A program made the position numbers and the translations under genes. A stretch of DNA of 5,202 bases from Actinomycetes bacterium (lineage in GTDB: Bacteria > Actinomycetota > Thermoleophilia > Gaiellales > Gaiellaceae): NCBI GenBank assembly GCA_030624785.1, contig JAUXJK010000174.1, positions 1-5,202 of the forward strand. Reading direction: 5' to 3'. Below the pieces are notes generated by a model. It saw only the letters and a list, made by a program, of their open reading frames with translations. It was not told the origin of the DNA and did no database searches. Shown piece by piece: positions 1 to 5,202 of the stretch. The number at the start of each line of letters is the position of its first letter. Positions within the stretch are counted from its first letter, which is position 1.

Positions 1-716
1 CCCGAGACAAGGACGCGGGCTCGGCGAAGCGCAACCGCAATCTCCTCTGATTCTTCGGCAGCGGTGGCGAGACGGCTGTACATCGTCGGCACCGCAAACA
101 CCATCGTCGCGTCACGTTGAAGGGCCTCTGCAACGGCTTCAGGCGAGAAGCGCCCGAGGTGCGTGAGTTGTCCTCCCAGCCGCACCGGACCGAGCGTTCC
201 GAGCACGAGTCCGTGAGCGTGGAAAAGCGGCAGACCGTGCGCGAGCACATCGTCGCTCGTCCAGCGCCATACCTGGGAAAGAGCGTCGAGGTTCGAAGCG
301 ATCGCGCGCCGCGGCAAGATCGCTCCTTTCGGCAACCCGGTTGTGCCCGAGGTGTAGAGGATGAGCGCGGGATCCTCACGGCTTGCCTCTGGCGAGAGCG
401 ATGCACCCGGGCCATCAAGCGGGATGTCATGCCTCGGGACATCCCCGAGCGGGCCGGGGAGCGAGGCGTCGGCTGCAGCGAACACCGCGACAGGCTCGCT
501 ATCGCTCACGATGTGTTCGAGCTCTCGCGTTCCTGCCTTTGGGTTTATCGGAACAACGGTTACTCCAGCAACGAACGCACCCAGAACAGCGACGACGGTC
601 TCGAGACGAGACTCGGCGAATACGGCCACCCGGCCTGCATCACTGAGAGACACCGCCACACCCGAGACCGCGATGGCGAGCTCTTCGTATGACATCTCCC
701 CGCCCGGGAACCGCAA
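1..716 (-). CDS. matB: MatB-like malonyl/methylmalonyl-CoA synthetase, N-terminal half (partial)
   Basis: Member of the ANL superfamily: ATP-dependent acyl-CoA synthetases that form an acyl-adenylate and then the CoA thioester, in the cytoplasm. About 238 residues are present from the TTG at 716; the rest lies beyond the left edge. Numbered from that TTG, the ATP-binding P-loop motif YTSGTTGLPKG is at 121-131, GLPLFHAHGLVLG at 161-173, LGRFSPE at 187-193 and VPTMYSR at 209-215. The whole stretch reads closely like Streptomyces coelicolor MatB and mycobacterial FadD36. R215 falls at the arginine that binds the distal carboxylate in MatB (R236 there, from memory), favouring a malonyl or methylmalonyl substrate. 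It is the last visible gene of the minus-strand operon. The start is uncertain: TTG 716 has AGGG 6 bases upstream, while ATG 695 lies inside a conserved motif and would be too short. MatB-like homology (LFPTL at 755-741) begins before any ATG, GTG or TTG. FadD36-type activity is the main alternative. Confidence 0.8.
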   Translation of the reverse strand, partial: MRFPGGEMSYEELAIAVSGVAVSLSDAGRVAVFAESRLETVVAVLGAFVAGVTVVPINPKAGTRELEHIVSDSEPVAVFAAADASLPGPLGDVPRHDIPLDGPGASLSPEASREDPALILYTSGTTGLPKGAILPRRAIASNLDALSQVWRWTSDDVLAHGLPLFHAHGLVLGTLGPVRLGGQLTHLGRFSPEAVAEALQRDATMVFAVPTMYSRLATAAEESEEIAVALRRARVLVS

Positions 717-808
717 AGCGAGCCCTGCGGGCGGGTCGATCAGGGTCGGAAAGAGTGGTGGCTCGATGGCGAAAGGCTGGTCGTATCGACGGAGCGCAGG
801 TAGGAAGC

Positions 809-2017
809 CTAGAGAGTCGGCCGTCCGCCGGCGACTACGTGCCGTGCTCGCAAACCCTCGATGGCACGCTCTTCATAACCGAACACGCCCAGTATCTCGT
901 CGGTGTGCTCGCCGAGTCTCGGTGGCGGCCGCCTGATCACTCCGGGAGTGTCAGAAAGCTTCACCGGAATGCCGAGCATTCGTACGGTGCCCGCGTCGGG
1001 ATGCTGTGCTTCTACAACCATCTCGCGGGCCATCGTCTGTTCGTCGCTCAGCGCATCGGCGTAGGTGTTCACGGGCCCGGCGGGAACACCCGCCGCATGC
1101 AACAGATCGAGCCAGTGCGAGCAGGGTTGGGCGATGGTCTCCAACTCGATCAGCTCGATCAGCGCTGGCCGATGCTGAAGCCGGTCGCGGCCCGTCGCAA
1201 AGCGCGAGTCTTCAAGCCATTCCGGGTGCCCCAGAGCCGTCGCCGCAAGAGTCCACAACCGATCCGTGAACGCACCAAGCGTGAAATGGCCATCAGCCGC
1301 ACGAATGGCCTGATACGGCGCGCTCATTCGATGCGCCGAACCGAGCGGCCCAGGCGTGGTGCCATCTGCCCATAGCTCCGTCGCTTCCCAGCCGCCATAG
1401 GCGAGCCCGGCCTCGAACAGGCTCGTGTCGACCTGCTGACCGCGCCCCGTTCGCTCGCGCGCAGCAAGCGCGGCAAGCACTCCAAATGCGCAGAGCATTC
1501 CGGCGCCAACGTCCGTGAGCGGAACCCCGGCCTTCGCAGGCGGACCATCGGTCGCACCGGTCACGCTCATAATCCCGCTCATGCCCTGCGTGATGATGTC
1601 GTATCCGCCACGATCGGCATAGGGGCCCGTCGCGCCAAATCCCGAGATGGATGCGTATACGAGCCGAGGGTTGATCTTTGCGAGATCGTCGTATCCAACT
1701 CCGAGCCTGGCGGCCGTTCCAGGGCGGTAGCTCTCAACAAGCACATCCGCGTCGGCTGCAAGGCGAAGGAGAACATCGCGGCCCTCCTCGCTCTTGAGAT
1801 CGAGCGCCAGTCCACGCTTGTTTCGATTGACCGCCAGGAACGCGGCCGACTCGCCCCACGACTGAACGGTGCCCAGCGCGTGACGCGTCGAGTCGCCTAC
1901 ATCTACGGGCTCGACCTTGACGACATCCGCGCCGTGATCCGCGAGCAACATCGTGCAGAAGGGCCCCGCCATGACCTGCGACAGATCAACTACCCGAAGA
2001 TGTTCGAGACTCTGCAC
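809..2017 (-). CDS. CaiB/BaiF family (class III) CoA-transferase
   Basis: Family III CoA-transferases move CoA between acyl-CoA and a free carboxylate through an aspartyl-CoA intermediate. This 402-residue protein has the family's usual length and full motif set. The N-terminal motif DLSQVMAGP is at 11-19 and the nucleotide-binding stretch ADVVKVEP at 30-37. NRNKRGLALDLK is at 64-75, SGFGATGPYADRGGYD at 125-140, GRGQQVDTSLFEAG at 191-204 and RLGEHTDEIL at 367-376. The catalytic aspartate is D169 in GVPLTDVGAG, the same number as in formyl-CoA:oxalate CoA-transferase (from memory). The glycine-rich GGGGQ loop of that enzyme is absent near 231-250, so an oxalate role is not indicated. The start is a GTG, 8 bases after the crotonase stop, with no strong ribosome site, which suggests translational coupling. 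Lying next to a CoA synthetase, it may recycle CoA onto the same acid. The substrate cannot be read from sequence; racemases of this family are a less likely alternative. Confidence 0.95.
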   Translation of the reverse strand: MQSLEHLRVVDLSQVMAGPFCTMLLADHGADVVKVEPVDVGDSTRHALGTVQSWGESAAFLAVNRNKRGLALDLKSEEGRDVLLRLAADADVLVESYRPGTAARLGVGYDDLAKINPRLVYASISGFGATGPYADRGGYDIITQGMSGIMSVTGATDGPPAKAGVPLTDVGAGMLCAFGVLAALAARERTGRGQQVDTSLFEAGLAYGGWEATELWADGTTPGPLGSAHRMSAPYQAIRAADGHFTLGAFTDRLWTLAATALGHPEWLEDSRFATGRDRLQHRPALIELIELETIAQPCSHWLDLLHAAGVPAGPVNTYADALSDEQTMAREMVVEAQHPDAGTVRMLGIPVKLSDTPGVIRRPPPRLGEHTDEILGVFGYEERAIEGLRARHVVAGGRPTL

Positions 2018-2025
2018 GAAACGGC

Positions 2026-2808
2026 CTAGCGCCCGCTGAAGCGCGGCCGACGCTTTTCGATGAACGCGCTGACTCCCTCGGCGTAGTCGGCGCTCTCGAT
2101 CGCCTGCGCCTGGAGGTCGCGCAACCGTTGTTCTAGGTGCTCGTCTCCCCCTGCCAGCGCCGCGCGAACAGCGACAATCCCGCCTTCAACGGCTAGCGGT
2201 GCGTTGTCTGCGATCGCCGCGGCGTAGGCATCGACGTATTCGTCGAGCTCTCCAACTGGCACGACGCGGTTGACAAGACCGAGCCGAGAGGCCTCCTCGG
2301 CTTCGACTGTGCGACCCGACGCGAGAAGGTCGTAGGCGAAACCCGAGCCGACTGCTTCGACGAGCTGTTGAACCGCTTCGAATTCGTAGACGATTCCGAG
2401 TCGACCGGCTGGAATTGCAAAGCGAAGCTTGTCGCTCGCTATCCGGATGCTGCATGCGAGGGCGATCGCTGCGCCTCCACCCGAGCAGATTCCATGGACT
2501 CGCGCGATCGTCGGTTTGCGCAGTCCGATCAGAGCGCGAAGGGCGTCACTGACGGCATCGCTGTAGTGCTCAGCATCACGCGGATCAGTCCGCTCGCTAG
2601 GAAACCGGGCGATGTCGGCGCCTGCCGAGAAGGCCGCGACGCCGTCGCCATCGATGATCAGGACGCGCGTCTCTTCCCGTTCCTCGGCGGCATGTAGCGC
2701 TCGCGGCAATGCCTTCCACATCTCAAGAGAGAGCGCATTGAGCCGGGTGGGCTGGCTGAGGGTCACGGTCGCAACCGGGCCGTCCACGCGACTTCGAATC
2801 TCAGCCAC
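2026..2808 (-). CDS. crotonase-fold enzyme (enoyl-CoA hydratase/isomerase family), possible acyl-CoA decarboxylase
   Basis: A 260-residue crotonase-superfamily protein acting on acyl-CoA thioesters. The oxyanion-hole segments are present: AFSAGADI (59-66) and HGICSGGGAAIALAC (105-119). Both catalytic glutamates of enoyl-CoA hydratase are missing: A114 stands where rat E144 lies, and A134 where E164 lies. Simple hydratase activity is therefore unlikely. RLGIVYEFEA (136-145) and the C-terminal SADYAEGVSAFIEKRRPRF resemble E. coli methylmalonyl-CoA decarboxylase (YgfG/ScpB), and Y141 matches its catalytic tyrosine (Y140, from memory). The YgfG histidine in FSAGHD is alanine here (A64) and its GGAFE glutamate is also alanine, so the chemistry is unproven. 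GTG 2808 is preferred because it has AAGG 8 bases upstream and matches the usual family N-terminus. It overlaps the amidase stop by 8 bases. An ATG at 2844 would give 272 residues and a 44-base overlap. Decarboxylase, isomerase and hydrolase are all possible; the family assignment is firm. Confidence 0.93.
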   Translation of the reverse strand: MAEIRSRVDGPVATVTLSQPTRLNALSLEMWKALPRALHAAEEREETRVLIIDGDGVAAFSAGADIARFPSERTDPRDAEHYSDAVSDALRALIGLRKPTIARVHGICSGGGAAIALACSIRIASDKLRFAIPAGRLGIVYEFEAVQQLVEAVGSGFAYDLLASGRTVEAEEASRLGLVNRVVPVGELDEYVDAYAAAIADNAPLAVEGGIVAVRAALAGGDEHLEQRLRDLQAQAIESADYAEGVSAFIEKRRPRFSGR

Positions 2809-4228
2809 AGAGAGCGCCTTCGAGCGCCATCGCGACGGCGGCAACTTCGTGATCGTGGAATGGCCGTCCTACGATCTGCACCGACAACGGCATGCCGGCG
2901 GCCGAGGTCGCAACGGGAACCGCGCACGAGGGAAGCCCGAGAAGGCTGACGGCGCGCGAAGGGGTGAGTGTCCTGAAGCGTTCGTCGAAGTCGGCCGCGC
3001 CGACCGTAAACGCGTCCTGGTTGGCGACCGGAAGCACGAGGACTGGCCTCGTTTCCATGAACGCGAGAACTGACGCTCTGACGCGGTCACGCTCGGCAGC
3101 AATTGCGAGCACGTCACCAACGCTCGCCTCGATCACCCTGTCAAACCAGGTACGCATCGTGCTCGTGAGCAGCTCTTCGCGTCCGGCAACGTGGTCTCGA
3201 TGGAGATCGAGCCCATCAACGGCTCTGTAGCGGGCGTAGATGCTCTCGCACTCTTCCAGCCCAGGCGGCGCCTGCTCGACCACATTCATTCCAATGTCGG
3301 ACAGCAGAGCCCCGGCGAGCTCTACGGCATCGACTACTTCCGAGGTGGCGGACGCACTCCCATCACCGCCCGCCCATGCGGTGTGCAGATCCGAGAGGGG
3401 CACCGACGCGGGAGAGCCCAGAGCAACGGGAGAGACGAGTGCGTCGACCCCGTCTGGGCCTGCGATCACCGAGATCACAGTCCAGGCATCGTCAACCGAG
3501 CGCGCGATCGGCGCGATCGTCTGGGTCCGCGCAAAGAACGACGCTGAGTTGGGCGCGGTGGGTAGCCGATCCTTGATGAACGGAAAATGCCCGGTACCAG
3601 GGACAAGGCCAGGTGTCGGCCGGAACCCGACTGTGCCTGTGCAGTGTGCTGGCCACCGGATCGAGCCGCCGTAGTCGGACCCGATGCCGAAAGAGACGAA
3701 ATCGGCTGCCACGGCGGCCGCGTCGCCGCCGCTCGATCCGCCCGGGGTCTTCGTTACATCGATTGGGTTCTTGGTCGCTCCGAATAGCAGGTTGTCCGTA
3801 TGCGGGTCAAGGCCAAACTCGGGACAGTTTGATTTGCCCACGAGGACCGCGCCCGCTGCCTCCAACCGATCGACGACCGGGGCGCTCGCCGTGGGCACGT
3901 AGTCGTCGAATATCCGGCTGCCTGCCGTCATCCTGACGCCTGCGACCGGGATGACGTCCTTGACCGAAAACGGAATCCCCTCGAGCAGCCGGCCATCTCG
4001 CCCGTATGGTCGTGCGTCGGCGGAGCTTGCGGTCTGAGCCGCCCGCTCCTCGCACAGAGTGATGATGGCATTCAGCTCGCCGTTCCGCTCGTGGATCCGG
4101 CTGAGGTGGTCGGCGAGCAACTCTGACGCGCTGAACTCGCCGGCGCGCAGGGCTTCACGAGTCGATGACAACGTGCTCACAGCGCTTTCTCGTTCAGATC
4201 CGGATATTGGACGCTCTCGATTACCCAC
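2801..4228 (-). CDS. amidase-signature family amidohydrolase
   Basis: Amidase-signature enzymes hydrolyse carboxamides to the acid plus ammonia or an amine with a Ser-cisSer-Lys triad. All three residues are visible: K90 in GIPFSVKDV, cis-Ser S165 in PGGSSGGDA, and nucleophile S189 in GSDYGGSIRWPA. The spacings of 75 and 24 residues equal those of fatty acid amide hydrolase (142, 217, 241). The C-terminal family motif GLPSCAVPVATSAAGMPLSV is at 431-450, followed by QIVGRPF. At 475 residues it is of normal length, with no signal peptide, so it should be cytoplasmic. The GatB/GatC partners of tRNA amidotransferases are not seen, so GatA is unlikely. GTG 4228 has TAGGA 5 bases upstream; a second GTG at 4180 would remove 16 unconserved residues and matches homologues better. 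It is first in the four-gene operon and presumably supplies the acid used by the CoA enzymes. Malonamidase-like action fits the neighbours but is inferred only from context. Confidence 0.95.
   Translation of the reverse strand: MGNRERPISGSERESAVSTLSSTREALRAGEFSASELLADHLSRIHERNGELNAIITLCEERAAQTASSADARPYGRDGRLLEGIPFSVKDVIPVAGVRMTAGSRIFDDYVPTASAPVVDRLEAAGAVLVGKSNCPEFGLDPHTDNLLFGATKNPIDVTKTPGGSSGGDAAAVAADFVSFGIGSDYGGSIRWPAHCTGTVGFRPTPGLVPGTGHFPFIKDRLPTAPNSASFFARTQTIAPIARSVDDAWTVISVIAGPDGVDALVSPVALGSPASVPLSDLHTAWAGGDGSASATSEVVDAVELAGALLSDIGMNVVEQAPPGLEECESIYARYRAVDGLDLHRDHVAGREELLTSTMRTWFDRVIEASVGDVLAIAAERDRVRASVLAFMETRPVLVLPVANQDAFTVGAADFDERFRTLTPSRAVSLLGLPSCAVPVATSAAGMPLSVQIVGRPFHDHEVAAVAMALEGALCG
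2817..2820 (-). promoter_or_regulatory. ribosome binding site that decides the crotonase start
   Basis: AAGG on the minus strand lies 8 bases before the GTG at 2808, inside the 3' end of the amidase gene. It supports the 260-residue product over the longer reading from ATG 2844. Confidence 0.5.
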
Positions 4229-4233
4229 CTCGT

Positions 4234-4238
4234 TCCTA
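4234..4238 (-). promoter_or_regulatory. ribosome binding site for the amidase
   Basis: TAGGA on the minus strand lies 5 bases before the GTG at 4228. The internal GTG at 4180 has only GAG, 8 bases upstream. This favours the longer amidase, although homology begins nearer the internal start. Confidence 0.5.
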
Positions 4239-4252
4239 CAGAGCGTAGACCC

Positions 4253-4279
4253 GCGGCAAGCCTAGACGGTCGTTGCCGC
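4253..4279. promoter_or_regulatory. inverted repeat GCGGCAA-N13-TTGCCGC, candidate operator
   Basis: A perfect 7-bp inverted repeat with a 13-bp spacer lies within the 96-bp gap between the divergent amidase and RodZ-like genes. The half-site centres are 20 bp apart, about two helical turns, as expected for a dimeric repressor. It covers the candidate -10 element and the expected transcription start of the operon. No regulator gene is visible in the window. A chance match cannot be excluded. Confidence 0.35.
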
Positions 4280-4287
4280 CCGTTCAC
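4259..4287 (-). promoter_or_regulatory. weak candidate promoter for the amidase operon
   Basis: On the minus strand GTGAAC (4287-4282) and TAGGCT (4264-4259) are separated by 17 bases. TAGGCT keeps the TA...T positions of the -10 element; the -35 matches only three of six consensus bases. Transcription would begin near 4252, giving a short leader that contains the amidase ribosome site. Position and spacing are good, sequence match is poor. Confidence 0.3.
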
Positions 4288-4310
4288 ACGCAGGAACGCG
4301 AACCTCGATC

Positions 4311-4317
4311 GAGAAGG
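4311..4317 (+). promoter_or_regulatory. strong ribosome binding site for the RodZ-like gene
   Basis: GAGAAGG lies 7 bases before the ATG at 4325, an almost ideal Shine-Dalgarno match and spacing. It fixes the start of the plus-strand gene. Confidence 0.75.
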
Positions 4318-4324
4318 CGTATTC

Positions 4325-5202
4325 ATGCCCGGTGGGACAATTCACCGACCCCATGAAGCTGTGCAGGCCATCGGATCGTCCAAGCGATCTCGGATCCCTT
4401 CTGGTGTTGGCCGCACACTGCGCGACGCTCGCGTCGTCGCGGGCGTCCCACTAGCCGACGTCGAGGTGCAAACTGGCATCGAGGCCCGCTATCTGAGGGC
4501 ACTGGAGTGGGAGCGGTTCGACCTACTCCCAGGCACCGAATTCGCGCGGCGGGCGGCGCAGGCCGAGGCGCAGGTCTTGCGACTCGATCCGGAGCTCATC
4601 CTCGAAGAGCTCGAGCGCACGCACGAATCGCGACCGCGCTACGGGCCAGTCGATTCGTCTGAACACGCGGATCCGGCGGCCAGTACGCTCGGCAATCCAC
4701 CAGGGTTGGCTCCCGTCGCCATCGCCGCCGCACCTCCTGATCCGCCCGCCATCGAGCCAGCGCTCACGGCACCGGTCGACTCAGCGCCAAAGACGTCCCA
4801 CTGGCGCTCGACGGGCGGCGACCCACCGGTCAAGGATTCGAGGTTTCGAGCCTCGATGCCCTCGGCCCGATACGCCCTCGCCGGAGCGTTGGTTGCGGGC
4901 CTTGCATGCTTTCTTGTCGTAGATCTCTTCGTTCGTAACGATGACGAACCCTCGGCAAGCCAGCCGCCTGCCTTCGAGGCTCCCGCGCCTCCCGTAGCCG
5001 CCGCCCTCGAGCCGCAGGTCGCCCTCCCGGTGCAGCCGGCGTCAACGGACGGGATCCAGCCGCGCGCAAGCAGTGCGAGCAGTGGAGTAGCCCCCGCCCC
5101 GCCCGACACAAGCGATGCGTCGACAGAGGCGTCCGCACCAACCACCAACGGTCAGAGTGCGCAGGCAGGTGAAATTCAGGATTCGCGGCCCCCGGTAACG
5201 CC
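4325..5202 (+). CDS. RodZ-like membrane protein with N-terminal helix-turn-helix domain (partial, 3' end missing)
   Basis: The first 292 residues of a single-pass membrane protein of RodZ type, open to the window end. Residues 28-97 form the HTH_25-type domain: GRTLRDARVVAGVPLADVEV, then TGIEARYLRALEWERFDLLPG, then a helix ending LRLDPELILEEL. A Pro/Ala-rich linker runs over about 99-180. The one transmembrane helix, YALAGALVAGLACFLVVDLF (183-202), is followed by R204. Beyond it lies a Pro/Ala/Ser/Thr-rich segment outside the membrane. In RodZ the HTH domain binds the actin-like MreB and helps hold rod shape; in actinobacteria the role of such proteins is less clear. Where RodZ usually has a FxRGYxRSYA-like helix, this protein reads EFARRAAQAEAQVL (72-85), losing the aromatic residues. 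The start has a strong GAGAAGG site 7 bases upstream. It is divergent from the amidase operon. The missing C-terminus could hold a RodZ DUF4115-type domain or something else. Confidence 0.85.
   Translation, partial: MPGGTIHRPHEAVQAIGSSKRSRIPSGVGRTLRDARVVAGVPLADVEVQTGIEARYLRALEWERFDLLPGTEFARRAAQAEAQVLRLDPELILEELERTHESRPRYGPVDSSEHADPAASTLGNPPGLAPVAIAAAPPDPPAIEPALTAPVDSAPKTSHWRSTGGDPPVKDSRFRASMPSARYALAGALVAGLACFLVVDLFVRNDDEPSASQPPAFEAPAPPVAAALEPQVALPVQPASTDGIQPRASSASSGVAPAPPDTSDASTEASAPTTNGQSAQAGEIQDSRPPVT

Noticed and set aside
117..1375. Long plus-strand open frames opposite the MatB-like and CoA-transferase genes
   Set aside because: They lie antisense to genes with clear family motifs, are rich in Arg/Ser/Pro as expected for shadow frames in GC-rich DNA, and show no recognisable domain.
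2026..2808. Naming the crotonase-fold gene as an ordinary enoyl-CoA hydratase
   Set aside because: Both catalytic glutamates are replaced by alanine, so the hydratase name would overstate what the sequence supports.
2801..2844. 44-base overlap between amidase and crotonase from the ATG at 2844
   Set aside because: The extra 12 residues do not match the family N-terminus, and GTG 2808 has a better-placed ribosome site, so the true overlap is probably 8 bases.
4304..4313. Palindrome CTCGATCGAG just upstream of the RodZ-like ribosome site
   Set aside because: Ten bases with no loop is common by chance in this base composition and cannot form a useful hairpin; no second copy is seen near it.
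4639..5148. Minus-strand open frame of 169 codons opposite the RodZ-like gene
   Set aside because: It mirrors the Pro/Ala-rich low-complexity part of the RodZ-like gene, is Gly/Ala/Ser-rich, and has no recognisable motif.
1..5202. CRISPR arrays, tRNA or rRNA genes, insertion sequences, terminators
   Set aside because: No spaced direct repeats, no recognisable RNA gene, no transposase or terminal repeats, and no hairpin followed by a T-run was found; nearly all bases lie in intact genes.

Overview
The window is GC-rich bacterial DNA, most likely from a high-GC actinobacterium. The acyl-CoA synthetase reads very like Streptomyces MatB, and the RodZ-like helix-turn-helix protein resembles those of Thermoleophilia/Solirubrobacterales. 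This placement rests on remembered family resemblance, not on a search. Coding density is high; the only clear promoter-type gap is 96 bp between two divergent transcription units.

Minus strand, about 4228 down to 1: four genes read in one direction as a compact catabolic operon. In transcription order they are an amidase-signature hydrolase (4228-2801), a crotonase-fold enzyme whose start overlaps the amidase stop by 8 bp (2808-2026), a CaiB/BaiF class III CoA-transferase beginning 8 bp further on (2017-809), and the N-terminal half of a MatB-like malonyl/methylmalonyl-CoA synthetase that runs off the left edge (about 716-1).

Plus strand, 4325 to the right edge: the beginning of a RodZ-like membrane protein. 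It has a cytoplasmic helix-turn-helix domain, a Pro/Ala-rich linker, one transmembrane helix, and a Pro/Ala/Ser/Thr-rich outer segment cut by the window end. It is divergent from the operon and probably unrelated to it in function.

The operon suggests a linear route: the amidase frees a carboxylic acid from an amide, the synthetase and/or the CoA-transferase makes the CoA thioester, and the crotonase-fold enzyme acts on the thioester. Two details sharpen this. The synthetase keeps the arginine that binds the distal carboxylate in MatB. The crotonase lacks both hydratase glutamates but keeps a tyrosine at the position used by methylmalonyl-CoA decarboxylase. The set is therefore best read as a candidate malonamate/malonate or methylmalonate-type (amide of a short dicarboxylic acid) degradation cluster. 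The substrate is inferred, not shown. A 7-bp inverted repeat in the divergent gap, over a weak candidate promoter for the operon, could be its operator.
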